Below, piece after piece: positions 56,664 through 64,000 of a stretch of DNA of 64,000 nt. Every line of letters begins with the position of its first letter. Position 1 is the stretch's first letter. Under the pieces are notes generated by a model. That model worked only from the letters and a program-made list of their open reading frames with translations, did not search any database and had not been told where the DNA came from. Made by a program: the position numbers and the translations under genes. The DNA is taken from contig NZ_CP071238.1 of NCBI RefSeq assembly GCF_017299535.1, forward strand, positions 2,728,001 to 2,792,000, written 5' to 3'. The DNA is from Serratia marcescens subsp. marcescens ATCC 13880. Lineage in GTDB: Bacteria > Pseudomonadota > Gammaproteobacteria > Enterobacterales > Enterobacteriaceae.

Positions 56664-57410
56664 ATGAATTTACGACAACAGACCATATTGCAGTTGGTTA
56701 ACGATCGCCGGCGGATCAGCGTCAATGAGCTGGCGCGCGCCTCAGGCGTCTCGGAAGTCACCATCCGGCAGGATCTCAACCTGCTGGAAAAGCGCAGTTA
56801 TCTGAAGCGGGTGCACGGCTCCGCCGTGGCCTTGGAGAGTGATGACGTCGACGCCCGCATGATGTCCAATTTCACCCTCAAGCAGCGGCTGGCGCAATAC
56901 GCCGCCGCGCAGGTCAACGACGGCGAGACGATCTTTATTGAGAGCGGCAGCGCCAACGCCCTCCTGGCGCGCTACATCGCCGAACGCAAGCGCATTACGC
57001 TGATCACCGTCAGCCACTACATCGCCAACCTGCTGAAAGAAACCGACTGCGACGTGATTGTGCTGGGCGGCATGTACCAGAAGAAAAGCGAGACCGTAGT
57101 CGGCCCGCTCACGCGGCTGTGCATTCAGCAGGTGCATTTCAACAAGGCGTTTATCGGCATTGACGGCTTTCAGGCCGAAACCGGCTTTACCGGCCGCGAC
57201 ATGATGCGCGCCGACGTGGTCAGCGCGGTACTGGCCAAGGGCGTGGAGAATATCGTGCTGACGGACTCCAGCAAATTCGGTCAGATCCAGCCCAATCCGC
57301 TGGCGCAGCCGGGGCAGATCAGCCGGGTGATCACCGATTCGCGTTTGGCGCTGGAGTATCAGCATCAGCTGAAACGCCAGGGCGTACAGGTGGAATTGGT
57401 CAACGAATAA
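56664..57410 (+). CDS. yciT: DeoR-family regulator YciT
   Basis: This is a 248-residue DeoR-type repressor with N-terminal helix-turn-helix ([26 protein letters not shown], about 18-43) and a sugar-phosphate sensor domain ([35 protein letters not shown]). The match to E. coli YciT is strong ([22 protein letters not shown]). As in E. coli it lies next to osmB. It is only 50 bases downstream of the glycyl-radical gene, so read-through is possible. Synteny argues that it belongs to the osmB side. Confidence 0.9.
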   Translation: MNLRQQTILQLVNDRRRISVNELARASGVSEVTIRQDLNLLEKRSYLKRVHGSAVALESDDVDARMMSNFTLKQRLAQYAAAQVNDGETIFIESGSANALLARYIAERKRITLITVSHYIANLLKETDCDVIVLGGMYQKKSETVVGPLTRLCIQQVHFNKAFIGIDGFQAETGFTGRDMMRADVVSAVLAKGVENIVLTDSSKFGQIQPNPLAQPGQISRVITDSRLALEYQHQLKRQGVQVELVNE

Positions 57411-57508
57411 CGCAGATCACCGCCGCACCGCGCGGGCCACGCCGCGCGTCTTTCCCCTTGCACCGCAGGATTTTAAGACTATTTACCTGTTTATCCTTCC
57501 CGAGAAAC

Positions 57509-57515
57509 CTATACT
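57509..57515 (+). promoter_or_regulatory. Possible distal osmB promoter (-10)
   Basis: CTATACT, an extended -10 shape favoured by sigma-S, lies about 170 bases before osmB. A TAAGACTATTTACC word just upstream (57474-57487) loosely resembles an RcsB site; both E. coli osmB control by RpoS and by Rcs are known. Confidence 0.35.
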
Positions 57516-57632
57516 CAGTTTCGGCGACTTTTGGGCCGTAACCTGCTAATTATTCGGCCGTTAACAAAAAATGCCATTTTTTATATCGATACTGTACGGG
57601 AATCAACAGCAGGCCTGATTTATGGTTAACGC

Positions 57633-57639
57633 CTATACT
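57633..57639 (+). promoter_or_regulatory. Possible proximal osmB promoter (-10)
   Basis: A second CTATACT lies about 45 bases before the osmB start, followed by a G/C discriminator. E. coli osmB also has two promoters, the proximal one RpoS-dependent. Confidence 0.45.
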
Positions 57640-57681
57640 TATAGGGCACTTCCATATAGCCAATGCTAAGGAGAAGTCATT

Positions 57682-57900
57682 ATGATGATTATCAATAAAC
57701 GTTTCGCCACCGCCGCTCTGGCACTGACTCTGGCGTTTTCACTCAGTGCCTGTTCCAACATGTCCAAACGCGATCGCAACACCGCTATCGGTGCCGGCGC
57801 AGGTGCAGTCGGCGGCGCAGTGCTGACAGACGGCAGCGCGTTGGGTACGCTGGGCGGGGCTGCGGTAGGGGGCATTATCGGTCACCAGGTCGGTAAATAA
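57682..57900 (+). CDS. osmB: Osmotically inducible lipoprotein B
   Basis: This is a 72-residue lipoprotein whose signal peptide ends in the lipobox LSACS near residue 24. The mature part KRDRNTAIGAGAGAVGGAVLTDGSALGTLGGAAVGGIIGHQVGK is a glycine-zipper segment, nearly identical to E. coli OsmB. AAGGAGAAG upstream gives a strong ribosome-binding site. The protein goes to the outer membrane and is produced under osmotic stress and in stationary phase. Confidence 0.96.
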   Translation: MMIINKRFATAALALTLAFSLSACSNMSKRDRNTAIGAGAGAVGGAVLTDGSALGTLGGAAVGGIIGHQVGK

Positions 57901-57933
57901 CCTGACCGAGCGCCCTCGGCCGACAGGCTGGCA

Positions 57934-57951
57934 AAAGCGCTTCGGCGCTTT
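57934..57951 (+). terminator. osmB terminator
   Basis: AAAGCGC-TTCG-GCGCTTT has a stable UUCG tetraloop. It lies 33 bases after the osmB stop. Confidence 0.65.
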
Positions 57952-58088
57952 GACGTATTAACCAATAACGATGATTTCAGGTCTGTTTTACTTTAAGTCT
58001 ATGGTTCTTTTGCCGTTAACGGGCTAATCCCCGGCAGCAACAACCTCAAGCCATGCCACGGCATTGCACCGCGGCATGGCGATTCACC

Positions 58089-58415
58089 TCAACCGCCCGC
58101 CAGTTTGACCTTCATGCCTTTGGCTTCCAGCAGTTGCTTGAGCAGATCGCGTTTATCGCCCTGGATCTCGATGACCCCGTCTTTCACCGAACCGCCGCAG
58201 CCGCATTTCTTTTTCAGCTCGGCCGCCAGTTTGTCGAGCGCAGCATCATCCAGATCGACGCCGGCGATCAGGCATACGCCCTTCCCCTTGCGGCCGCTGG
58301 TCTGACGATGGATGCGCACGATGCCGTCGCCCTTGGCGCGTTGCGGTTTAACCTCTTCCTGCTTGATGCGGCCGCTGTCCGTGGAATACACCAGGCGGCT
58401 GTTATCGTCATTCAT
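58089..58415 (-). CDS. yciH: SUI1/eIF1-like translation factor YciH
   Basis: This is a 108-residue SUI1-domain protein, the bacterial relative of eIF1. It starts MNDDNSRLVYSTDSGRI and contains the SUI1 core IHRQTSGRKGKGVCLIAG and KKKCGCGGSVKDGVIEIQGDKRDLL. Its exact role in bacterial initiation is debated. It is read with pyrF, 10 bases downstream of the pyrF stop, as in E. coli. A CCATGCC/GGCATGG hairpin follows at about 58053-58081. Confidence 0.94.
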   Translation of the reverse strand: MNDDNSRLVYSTDSGRIKQEEVKPQRAKGDGIVRIHRQTSGRKGKGVCLIAGVDLDDAALDKLAAELKKKCGCGGSVKDGVIEIQGDKRDLLKQLLEAKGMKVKLAGG

Positions 58416-58425
58416 CGGCGGTTCC

Positions 58426-59154
58426 TCAGGCCAAAGAGGCGCGGATCGCGCGCAGCGTCGCGGCCGGATCGGCAGATTGGGTGATCGGACGCCCAATCAC
58501 CATGTAGTCCACGCCGGCGGCCTGCGCCTGCACCGGCGTCATAATACGGCGCTGATCGCCCGCCGCGCTGCCTTCTGGGCGGATCCCCGGCGTAACCAGT
58601 TGGAAAGCCTGCCCGCAGGCCGCCTTCAGCCGCTGCGCTTCGTGTGCCGAACACACCACGCCGTCCAGCCCGCAGTCGCGGGTCAGGCGCGCCAAGCGCT
58701 CGGCGTGTTCCGCCGGGCTGGCCTCAATGCCGATGCCGCGCAGGTCTTCCGCTTCCATGCTGGTCAACACCGTCACGGCAATCAACAGCGGCGCATCCGC
58801 CCCGAATGACGCCAGCGCTTCTTTAGCGGCAGTCATCATGCGCGCGCCGCCGCTGGCATGGACGTTGACCATCCAAACGCCCAGTTCGGCCGCCGCCGCG
58901 ACCGCATGCGCGGTGGTATTGGGAATATCGTGGAATTTCAGGTCGAGAAATACGTCGAAGCCGCGCCCATGCAGATCGCGCACCAGTTGCGGCCCAAACA
59001 GCGTGAACATTTCTTTGCCCACTTTCAGCCGGCAGTCTTGCGGATCGATACGGTCGGCGAACGCCAGCGCGGCGTTCTTATCGGCGTAATCTAACGCCAC
59101 AACGATTGGAGATGATTTTAAGTCATTGTTATTAGCGTTATTTTCAGACTTCAT
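58426..59154 (-). CDS. pyrF: Orotidine 5'-phosphate decarboxylase
   Basis: PyrF makes UMP from OMP, the last step of pyrimidine synthesis. The 242 residues include the catalytic [11 protein letters not shown] near residue 70, VVALDYADK at the start of the barrel, PGIRPEG and VIGRPIT at the phosphate site. ATG 59154 is preferred over ATG 59181 because AAGG lies before it and the N-terminal length then fits E. coli. In E. coli pyrF follows lapAB directly; here about 1.1 kb with two small genes separates them. Confidence 0.95.
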   Translation of the reverse strand: MKSENNANNNDLKSSPIVVALDYADKNAALAFADRIDPQDCRLKVGKEMFTLFGPQLVRDLHGRGFDVFLDLKFHDIPNTTAHAVAAAAELGVWMVNVHASGGARMMTAAKEALASFGADAPLLIAVTVLTSMEAEDLRGIGIEASPAEHAERLARLTRDCGLDGVVCSAHEAQRLKAACGQAFQLVTPGIRPEGSAAGDQRRIMTPVQAQAAGVDYMVIGRPITQSADPAATLRAIRASLA

Positions 59155-59483
59155 TTCTTCTACCTTCTGTAAAATAGACATAATCAGGGACTCACCCGCG
59201 AAACTGACCGCCGCATTCTACATGCCGGAGGCCAGAAATCCCAGCCGCAGCGCGCACCGGCGCTCTGTCATGTTACCGCTCACCTTTGTCATGGCGCGTC
59301 AACGAAAGCGCGTTAGCGATAAACCACGCAGCGTAAAACGCCGTAAAGATGCGTAAATTGTTGATCAGATATTTTGAATGAGTTACTCAGCATTATCAGA
59401 TTTTCAATCGACGTAGATGCTTTATTATTCAACCCATCGGAAGCGAATGGCTTCCTTCCTAAATAAACAGACTGGAGTCACCT
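59155..59483. other. Divergent region between pyrF and the DUF1471 gene
   Basis: About 330 bases without a credible gene. A 76-codon frame at 59126 overlaps pyrF and looks random. The region must hold promoters for pyrF (minus) and for the DUF1471 gene (plus). No operator is recognised. Confidence 0.4.
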
Positions 59484-59744
59484 ATGAAAACCATCAAATA
59501 TTTTGCAACCGCTGCCGCTATCGCACTGACCTCTTTCGCCACTTTCGCCGCTGAACCGATCAACAGCCAGCAGGCCGATAACCTGACCGCCACCGGCATC
59601 GTTTCCGCAGGCCACGCGACCACCCTCAGCAGCCTGGAAAAAAAGCTGGCCGCTAAAGCCGACGCTCAGGGCGCCAGCAGCTACCGCATCATCTCCGCCG
59701 GCGGTAACAACATGCTGAGCGGCACCGCGATCATCTACAAATAA
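59484..59744 (+). CDS. DUF1471 (YhcN/BhsA-McbA) periplasmic stress protein
   Basis: This is an 86-residue periplasmic protein with a clear signal peptide (MKTIKYFATAAAIALTSFATFA-AE). The small DUF1471 domain follows, with LTATGIVSAGHATTLSSLEKKLAAKADAQGASSYRIISAG ending in GTAIIYK. Paralogues in E. coli (BhsA, McbA, YhcN, YahO) respond to acid, peroxide or biofilm signals. It is monocistronic with a strong terminator. This position is not occupied in E. coli K-12. Confidence 0.9.
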   Translation: MKTIKYFATAAAIALTSFATFAAEPINSQQADNLTATGIVSAGHATTLSSLEKKLAAKADAQGASSYRIISAGGNNMLSGTAIIYK

Positions 59745-59755
59745 TGTTTCCGGTA

Positions 59756-59779
59756 CAGGGCCCGCACGCTCGGGCCCTG
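59756..59779 (+). terminator. Terminator of the DUF1471 gene
   Basis: CAGGGCCCG-CACGCT-CGGGCCCTG, a 9-bp GC-rich stem 12 bases after the stop. Confidence 0.65.
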
Positions 59780-59916
59780 CCTCTGTTTCTCGCCTAAAAA
59801 AAACGCGTTTGCCCCGCCCTCATTTGTTACATAAATATTAAATTTTTATTACACACTAGACACCCGATCGCCAGTGGCTTAGCTTGAAGGCATCTTCCTG
59901 CAGAAAGGCTTTCAAA

Positions 59917-60216
59917 ATGAGCGAGATATCGACACTTACCATTAAAATTCCTCTGGAACTCAAGGAAAAAATCCGCGCCGCCGCCGCTGAAAACGAATTT
60001 TCGTTGAGCGTGGAAGTGTGCCAGCGCCTGGAAAGCAGTTTCAGCGCGCCCGCCACCAAAGCAGAAAAACCGGCCAAAAAGGCGGATGACCTGCACCACG
60101 GCGAGATCGACAATCAAAGCACCGAAGAAGAAATTGAACAGCCGCTGAGCCAGAAAGAGCTGAAGAAACTCCGCCAGCTGTTGAAAACCGGCGCCAAAGG
60201 CGGCAAGAAAAAATAA
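59917..60216 (+). CDS. Arc-type ribbon-helix-helix protein
   Basis: This is a 99-residue protein. Its first 50 residues fit the Arc-like ribbon-helix-helix fold: a strand TLTIKIP, helix ELKEKIRAAAAENEFS, and helix LSVEVCQRLESSF. The rest is a charged tail with KAEKPAKKADD and a basic end KGGKKK. ATG 59917 is chosen because AGAAAGG lies before it; a start at 59884 is also open. It stands alone and has no toxin partner, so it may be a stand-alone DNA-binding regulator. The target is unknown. Confidence 0.78.
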   Translation: MSEISTLTIKIPLELKEKIRAAAAENEFSLSVEVCQRLESSFSAPATKAEKPAKKADDLHHGEIDNQSTEEEIEQPLSQKELKKLRQLLKTGAKGGKKK

Positions 60217-60235
60217 GCGACGAACAGACGAACAT

Positions 60236-60274
60236 AAAAAACGGGGCGATAAATCGCCCCGTTTTGTTTTGTCG
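60236..60274. terminator. Bidirectional terminator between the RHH gene and lapB
   Basis: AAAAACGGGGCGAT-AA-ATCGCCCCGTTTT has A-runs before and T-runs after, so it can stop both convergent transcripts. Confidence 0.9.
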
Positions 60275-60284
60275 CCCCGCCGCA

Positions 60285-61457
60285 TTATTGGCCGTCCAGA
60301 CCGCGGATCGGTTTAACCGATGACCAGGCGCGGCACGACGGGCAATGCCAATAGAGCGAGTGCGCGGTGAAGCCGCATTTGTGGCAGCGGTAACGCGGCT
60401 TGGTGCGAATTTGCTCGCCGACCATATCGCGCAACAGCAGCAGACTCTCTTTCGCCCGGCCGTCTTCGGCGTCCGCCAGGTGATAATCCATCAGCCGGTA
60501 AAACACCCGCATGGTCGGATGGCGTTGCAGCTGGCGGTTGATATAGACCTGCACCACGTCGCGCCCTTCGTGCTGCTCGATAATCTCGGCCAGCATCAGA
60601 TCGGCGGTGGCGCCGGTGTTCTCTTCCACGCAGCGCTTCAGGAATTCAGCCCAGTTGTGCTGTTGTTCCGGCAGATGCGTGTAGCATTCCTGCAGCATCG
60701 GCAGCGTTTCGCTGACCAACTCTTTATCCTGGCTCAGAACGCGTTGTAGCGACTCTGCCGCTTTGGCGTAGTCGTTTTGCGCCATATAGATGCGCCCGAA
60801 CATGATGGACACGCGCGCACACTGTTTATCGGCGGCGGCCGCCCGTTTGAGCAGGCTCATCGCCCGATCGAGATCGTCGCTGCCCATCGCCTGCAGCGCC
60901 AACTCACAGTAAAAGTGCGCGATCTCGACGCGTTGCTTCTCTTTGCCCAGCTTGACCAGCTTTTCCGCCACGTCGATCGCTTTCTGCCAGTCGCTGGTCG
61001 CCTGATGGATCACCAGCAGTTGCTGCAGCGCCGAGACGCGAAAATCCGCTTCGTCAGTCAACTGGCTGAACATGTCTTCCGCGCGATCGTACAGCCCGGC
61101 CGCCATATAGTCTCGGCCCAGTTGCTGGACCGCCAGCAGGCGCTGTTCGAAGGTCAGAGAGGCGCTTTCCATCAAGGCCTGATGGATGCGGATGGCGCGG
61201 TCGACTTCGCCGCGCGAGCGGAACAGGTTACCCAAGGTCAGGTGGGCTTCAACGGTGTTGCTGTCCTCTTTCAACATGTCGAGGAACAGATCGACCGCCT
61301 TGTCCTGCTGGTTGGAAAGCAGAAAGTTCACCCCCGCCACATATTCGCGCGACAGGCGGTTGGCTTCTTGCTGTTTATCCTGCTGAGCGCTTCTGCGCCC
61401 CATGTACCAACCGTACGCGGCAGCCACGGGCAGCAACAGAAACAGCAGTTCTAACAT
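60285..61457 (-). CDS. lapB: Lipopolysaccharide assembly protein B
   Basis: LapB (YciM) is an essential inner-membrane TPR protein that works with FtsH to degrade LpxC and balance lipopolysaccharide synthesis. The 390 residues have an N-terminal membrane anchor (LELLFLLLPVAAAYGWYMGRRS), about nine tetratricopeptide repeats, and a C-terminal rubredoxin-type metal site CHKCGFTAHSLYWHCPSC. It follows lapA with a 6-base gap, as in E. coli. Confidence 0.96.
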   Translation of the reverse strand: MLELLFLLLPVAAAYGWYMGRRSAQQDKQQEANRLSREYVAGVNFLLSNQQDKAVDLFLDMLKEDSNTVEAHLTLGNLFRSRGEVDRAIRIHQALMESASLTFEQRLLAVQQLGRDYMAAGLYDRAEDMFSQLTDEADFRVSALQQLLVIHQATSDWQKAIDVAEKLVKLGKEKQRVEIAHFYCELALQAMGSDDLDRAMSLLKRAAAADKQCARVSIMFGRIYMAQNDYAKAAESLQRVLSQDKELVSETLPMLQECYTHLPEQQHNWAEFLKRCVEENTGATADLMLAEIIEQHEGRDVVQVYINRQLQRHPTMRVFYRLMDYHLADAEDGRAKESLLLLRDMVGEQIRTKPRYRCHKCGFTAHSLYWHCPSCRAWSSVKPIRGLDGQ

Positions 61458-61463
61458 AGAGGA

Positions 61464-61766
61464 TTATTCCTTGCTGACAACAGGCTGAGCCGCCGGTTCA
61501 GCGGGCTGCTCAAGCTGCAGCTCCAGCCTTTTGATTTTGCGCTCGGCGCGACCCAGCGCAATACGCGTGCGCAGGTAGAACAGGCCGCAAATGATCCAGC
61601 CGAGAACGAAACCGGCGCCAAACAGCGTGGCCAACAGAGTCGATACGCGATAATCCCCCTGCGCAACCAGATAGTTAAAATTGACCACCTGATCGTTATG
61701 CGCACCCAAGGTGACGGAAATCACGAAGATCACCAGAACCAACAAAAAAATCAGCAAATATTTCAC
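61464..61766 (-). CDS. lapA: Lipopolysaccharide assembly protein A
   Basis: This is a 100-residue inner-membrane protein with two membrane segments (about 2-20 and 43-65) and a basic, coiled-coil C-terminus (RAERKIKRLELQLEQ). The sequence follows E. coli LapA (VKYLLIFLLVLVIFVISVTLG). The start is GTG at 61766; the long open frame upstream to 62057 is rejected because homology begins at this codon. It forms an operon with lapB. Confidence 0.93.
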   Translation of the reverse strand: MKYLLIFLLVLVIFVISVTLGAHNDQVVNFNYLVAQGDYRVSTLLATLFGAGFVLGWIICGLFYLRTRIALGRAERKIKRLELQLEQPAEPAAQPVVSKE

Positions 61767-62064
61767 ATTCTTTCCCGCGATGCCGAGTGAATCGGATGAA
61801 CGATGCCAAAATGTGGCGTCCCTAACCCTTAAGTTAGCATTTCCCGCTGCGGCAGGGAAACCCTGCCGCACGATAAAACCACATATCTGCTGGCATATTC
61901 GGCAGTAAACGGTCTTAGCGAACAAATTGATGAGAAAGCTTCTCAAAACGTCGAATTTATAAGGATATGGGGGCAACCGGGCGAATTGCAATGGCGGGAA
62001 AATGTAAGCGGTTAATGCGGCACCGGTCCGATGCCGCCTATTTTGTGACGCGGTCACATATCGA

Positions 62065-62829
62065 TCATATCTCCGGCTTGCGCGCCGCGATTTCCTGCTG
62101 CTCTTTTGGCGGCGGGGTCAACGGGCCGAACCAACGCTGCGCCAGCCAGCAGGTGATCACCACCAGCAGCCAACTGATCAGCGTAGCCATCGCCAGATCG
62201 CGCGGCCAGTGCATGCCCAGCAGCAGACGGCTGCCCATCACCCCCGTTGCCCACACCATCAGCAGCGCGACGGTTTTATAATGGCGGCGCGGCCACAGCA
62301 ATCCTACGCCCAGCAGCGCCCAAGTGGCGGCGAACATCGTATGCCCCGACGGGAAAGCGAAGCCGGTTTCAAACTGCCAGTGCTTGCGCAGCCAGTTCGG
62401 CACCAGCGTCTGGTCTTGCAGTTGCTCGCGCACCAGCGCGCTGCGCTCTTTACGATGCAGCGAATAGAAATATTTTCCGTCCACGCCGTGGGTTTGCTCG
62501 AGCCATACCACAAACGGCCGCGGTTCTTGCACCCGATCCTTGATCAACGACTTGACCCCCTGCCCAATCACCAACGCGGCGGAAAGCAGGATCGCCAGAC
62601 CGATGGCCGCTTTCAGCCGAAAGCGCAGGCACCACAAAAACCAACCGCAAAGGATAGCGCTGGTCAGAATGCCCCACGGCGAGGTCACGGTTTCGGTTAC
62701 CCAGAACAGCGCTTTGAGCAGCCGATCATTGCCGCCGGGCTGCCAATGCCAGCCGGATGCCCATACGACCAGCGGCATCAACAGCAGCAGCAGCGCGCCG
62801 CCCGCCGTGCGTTTTGCTATCTCATACAT
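62065..62829 (-). CDS. pgpB: Phosphatidylglycerophosphatase B
   Basis: PgpB is a PAP2-type membrane phosphatase that acts on phosphatidylglycerophosphate, undecaprenyl pyrophosphate and related lipids. The 254-residue protein has the three catalytic motifs in order: KDRVQEPRP (K-x6-RP), PSGHTMF, and SRLLLGMHWPRD (SR-x5-H-x3-D). About six membrane helices surround them. It stands between ribA and lapA as in E. coli. Confidence 0.94.
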   Translation of the reverse strand: MYEIAKRTAGGALLLLLMPLVVWASGWHWQPGGNDRLLKALFWVTETVTSPWGILTSAILCGWFLWCLRFRLKAAIGLAILLSAALVIGQGVKSLIKDRVQEPRPFVVWLEQTHGVDGKYFYSLHRKERSALVREQLQDQTLVPNWLRKHWQFETGFAFPSGHTMFAATWALLGVGLLWPRRHYKTVALLMVWATGVMGSRLLLGMHWPRDLAMATLISWLLVVITCWLAQRWFGPLTPPPKEQQEIAARKPEI

Positions 62830-63108
62830 TCCCGTTTTCCTCTGCGTGAATCAGGCTGCAGTGTAACAAGAGTGCAATATTGATAACACGCGAAAAATTA
62901 AACAGATAGGCAACCTATCGCAATAATAGGTGGCCAGAAAACGCCATCTGCTGATTTGCTGAGCACCGCCCGGCAAGAAGTTGTGGCAAAATAGCCGATA
63001 ATTAACGAAATAGAGATCGGCGCAGCACGTTTTAGTCTTGGTCAATTTACTGAACCGGACTTAGGATGCGCGACAATGATTGAATCGTAGGTTTTTGTGG
63101 AGAGTGAC

Positions 63109-63702
63109 ATGCAGCTGAAACGGGTGGCAGAGGCTAAACTGCCGACACCTTGGGGCGATTTCCTGATGGTAGGATTCGAAGAACTGGCGACCGGACATGA
63201 CCATCTGGCACTGGTATTCGGTGATATTTCCGGCGAAGCGCCGGTGCTCGCACGCGTGCATTCCGAATGCCTGACCGGCGACGCGTTGTTCAGCCTGCGC
63301 TGCGACTGCGGTTTTCAACTGGAAGCCGCACTGGAGCAGATTGCGGAAGAAGGCCGCGGCATCCTGCTTTATCATCGCCAGGAGGGCCGCAATATCGGCC
63401 TGTTGAACAAGATCCGCGCCTACGCCCTACAGGACAAGGGCGCAGACACCGTGGAAGCCAATCACCAGCTCGGCTTCGCCGCCGACGAGCGCGACTTCAC
63501 CCTGTGTGCCGACATGTTCAAACTGCTGGGCGTCGACGCGGTGCGTTTGCTGACCAACAACCCGAAAAAGGTCGAGATCCTGACCGAAGCCGGTATCAAC
63601 ATCAGCGAACGCGTGCCGTTGATCGTCGGTCGCAACCCGAAGAACGAACGCTATCTGGCCACCAAGGCCGCCAAAATGGGCCATTTGCTCGACCAGAAGT
63701 GA
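63109..63702 (+). CDS. ribA: GTP cyclohydrolase II
   Basis: RibA opens the riboflavin pathway, converting GTP to a diaminopyrimidine ribosyl phosphate, formate and pyrophosphate. The 197 residues show the zinc cysteines in [20 protein letters not shown] and the catalytic [32 protein letters not shown] is present near residue 150. ATG 63109 is chosen on homology over ATG 63097. A terminator follows and acnA converges on it, as in E. coli. Confidence 0.96.
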   Translation: MQLKRVAEAKLPTPWGDFLMVGFEELATGHDHLALVFGDISGEAPVLARVHSECLTGDALFSLRCDCGFQLEAALEQIAEEGRGILLYHRQEGRNIGLLNKIRAYALQDKGADTVEANHQLGFAADERDFTLCADMFKLLGVDAVRLLTNNPKKVEILTEAGINISERVPLIVGRNPKNERYLATKAAKMGHLLDQK

Positions 63703-63726
63703 TCGCCACCGCCGCGGAAACAATCA

Positions 63727-63751
63727 GGGCGCCTTACGGCGCCCTTTTTAT
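63727..63751 (+). terminator. ribA terminator
   Basis: GGGCGCC-TTAC-GGCGCCC followed by TTTTTA. It also lies close to the acnA stop on the other strand. Confidence 0.85.
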
Positions 63752-63758
63752 TGATTAA

Positions 63759-64000
63759 TTACAGCATTTTCCTGATCACATAGTGCAGGATGCCGTCGTT
63801 TTCGTAGTAAGTCAGCTCATTGCCGGTATCGATGCGGCACCGGGTGTCGACCACTTCCTTGCGCCCGTCGGCATAGGTGATGTGCACCGGCACCGTCTGG
63901 CCCGGCTGCAGCTGTTGCAGGCCGCCAACGCTGATCTGCTCATCCCCGGTCAGCCCCAGGGTTTTGCGCGTCACCCCCTGCGGGAACTCCAGCGGCAAAA
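63759..64000 (-). CDS. acnA: Aconitate hydratase A, C-terminal end (cut by the window)
   Basis: Only the last 80 codons are inside the window; the gene continues beyond 64000. The fragment MPLEFPQGVTRKTLGLTG and the end DTGNELTYYENDGILHYVIRKML are those of AcnA, the stress-stable aconitase of the citrate cycle. They correspond to the swivelling C-terminal domain. Position and orientation opposite ribA match E. coli. Confidence 0.92.
   Translation of the reverse strand, partial: LPLEFPQGVTRKTLGLTGDEQISVGGLQQLQPGQTVPVHITYADGRKEVVDTRCRIDTGNELTYYENDGILHYVIRKML

Overview
The window looks like a chromosomal segment of a Serratia species, most likely S. marcescens or a close relative. It is a GC-rich enterobacterial sequence whose proteins match E. 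coli K-12 homologues closely. The gene order also follows the E. coli order over long stretches, with insertions. No tRNA, rRNA, CRISPR array, integrase or insertion sequence was seen.

Layout. (1) 1-2.3 kb: a two-TM membrane protein, a secreted alpha/beta hydrolase and a small unknown protein. (2) 2.4-8.8 kb: the murein-peptide recycling block mppA / mpaA / ycjG, then tpx and tyrR. (3) 9.1-14.4 kb: the envelope-stress block ycjF-ycjX-pspD-pspC-pspB-pspA, read leftwards from a sigma-54 promoter, with divergent pspF. (4) 14.4-17.4 kb: a metal-homeostasis block. It holds a RyhB small RNA gene under a Fur-box-like site, then an operon of folE2, a gamma-carbonic-anhydrase-like gene and a COG0523 GTPase downstream of a near-perfect Zur box. 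(5) 17.5-22.8 kb: sapABCDF. (6) 22.8-31.8 kb: accessory genes. These are a Cys-Cys leader peptide before a double carboxymuconolactone-decarboxylase-domain protein, a PixA/AidA inclusion-body protein, a LysR regulator, dacD, a YdeP-type molybdopterin oxidoreductase, a second LysR regulator and a glyoxalase. (7) 31.9-33.8 kb: rnb. (8) 33.9-38.9 kb: an MHS-family transporter with an M20 amidohydrolase, and a CstA-family transporter. (9) 38.9-52.2 kb: a contact-dependent inhibition locus cdiB-cdiA-cdiI (CdiA 3550 aa) followed by a displaced copy of the CdiA pretoxin region. (10) 52.4-56.6 kb: fructose-6-phosphate aldolase fsaA divergent from a glycyl-radical enzyme and its activase. (11) 56.7-64 kb: yciT, osmB, yciH, pyrF, two small inserted genes, lapB, lapA, pgpB, ribA and the 3' end of acnA.

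From memory, E. coli runs sap-ycjD-fabI-yciW-rnb-pdeR-yciZ-yciT-osmB-yciH-pyrF-lapB-lapA-pgpB-ribA-acnA. Blocks 6 and 8-10 therefore sit at two points where the ancestral order is broken, between sapF and rnb and between rnb and yciT. These blocks hold nearly all the accessory content.

The most informative observations are the unannotated RyhB gene next to a Zur-type operon, the 449-bp direct repeat that brackets the CdiA toxin tail and cdiI, the toxin/immunity pair itself, the Cys-Cys leader peptide, and a long hairpin in the tpx leader. All of these were read by eye; no database search or folding program was run.
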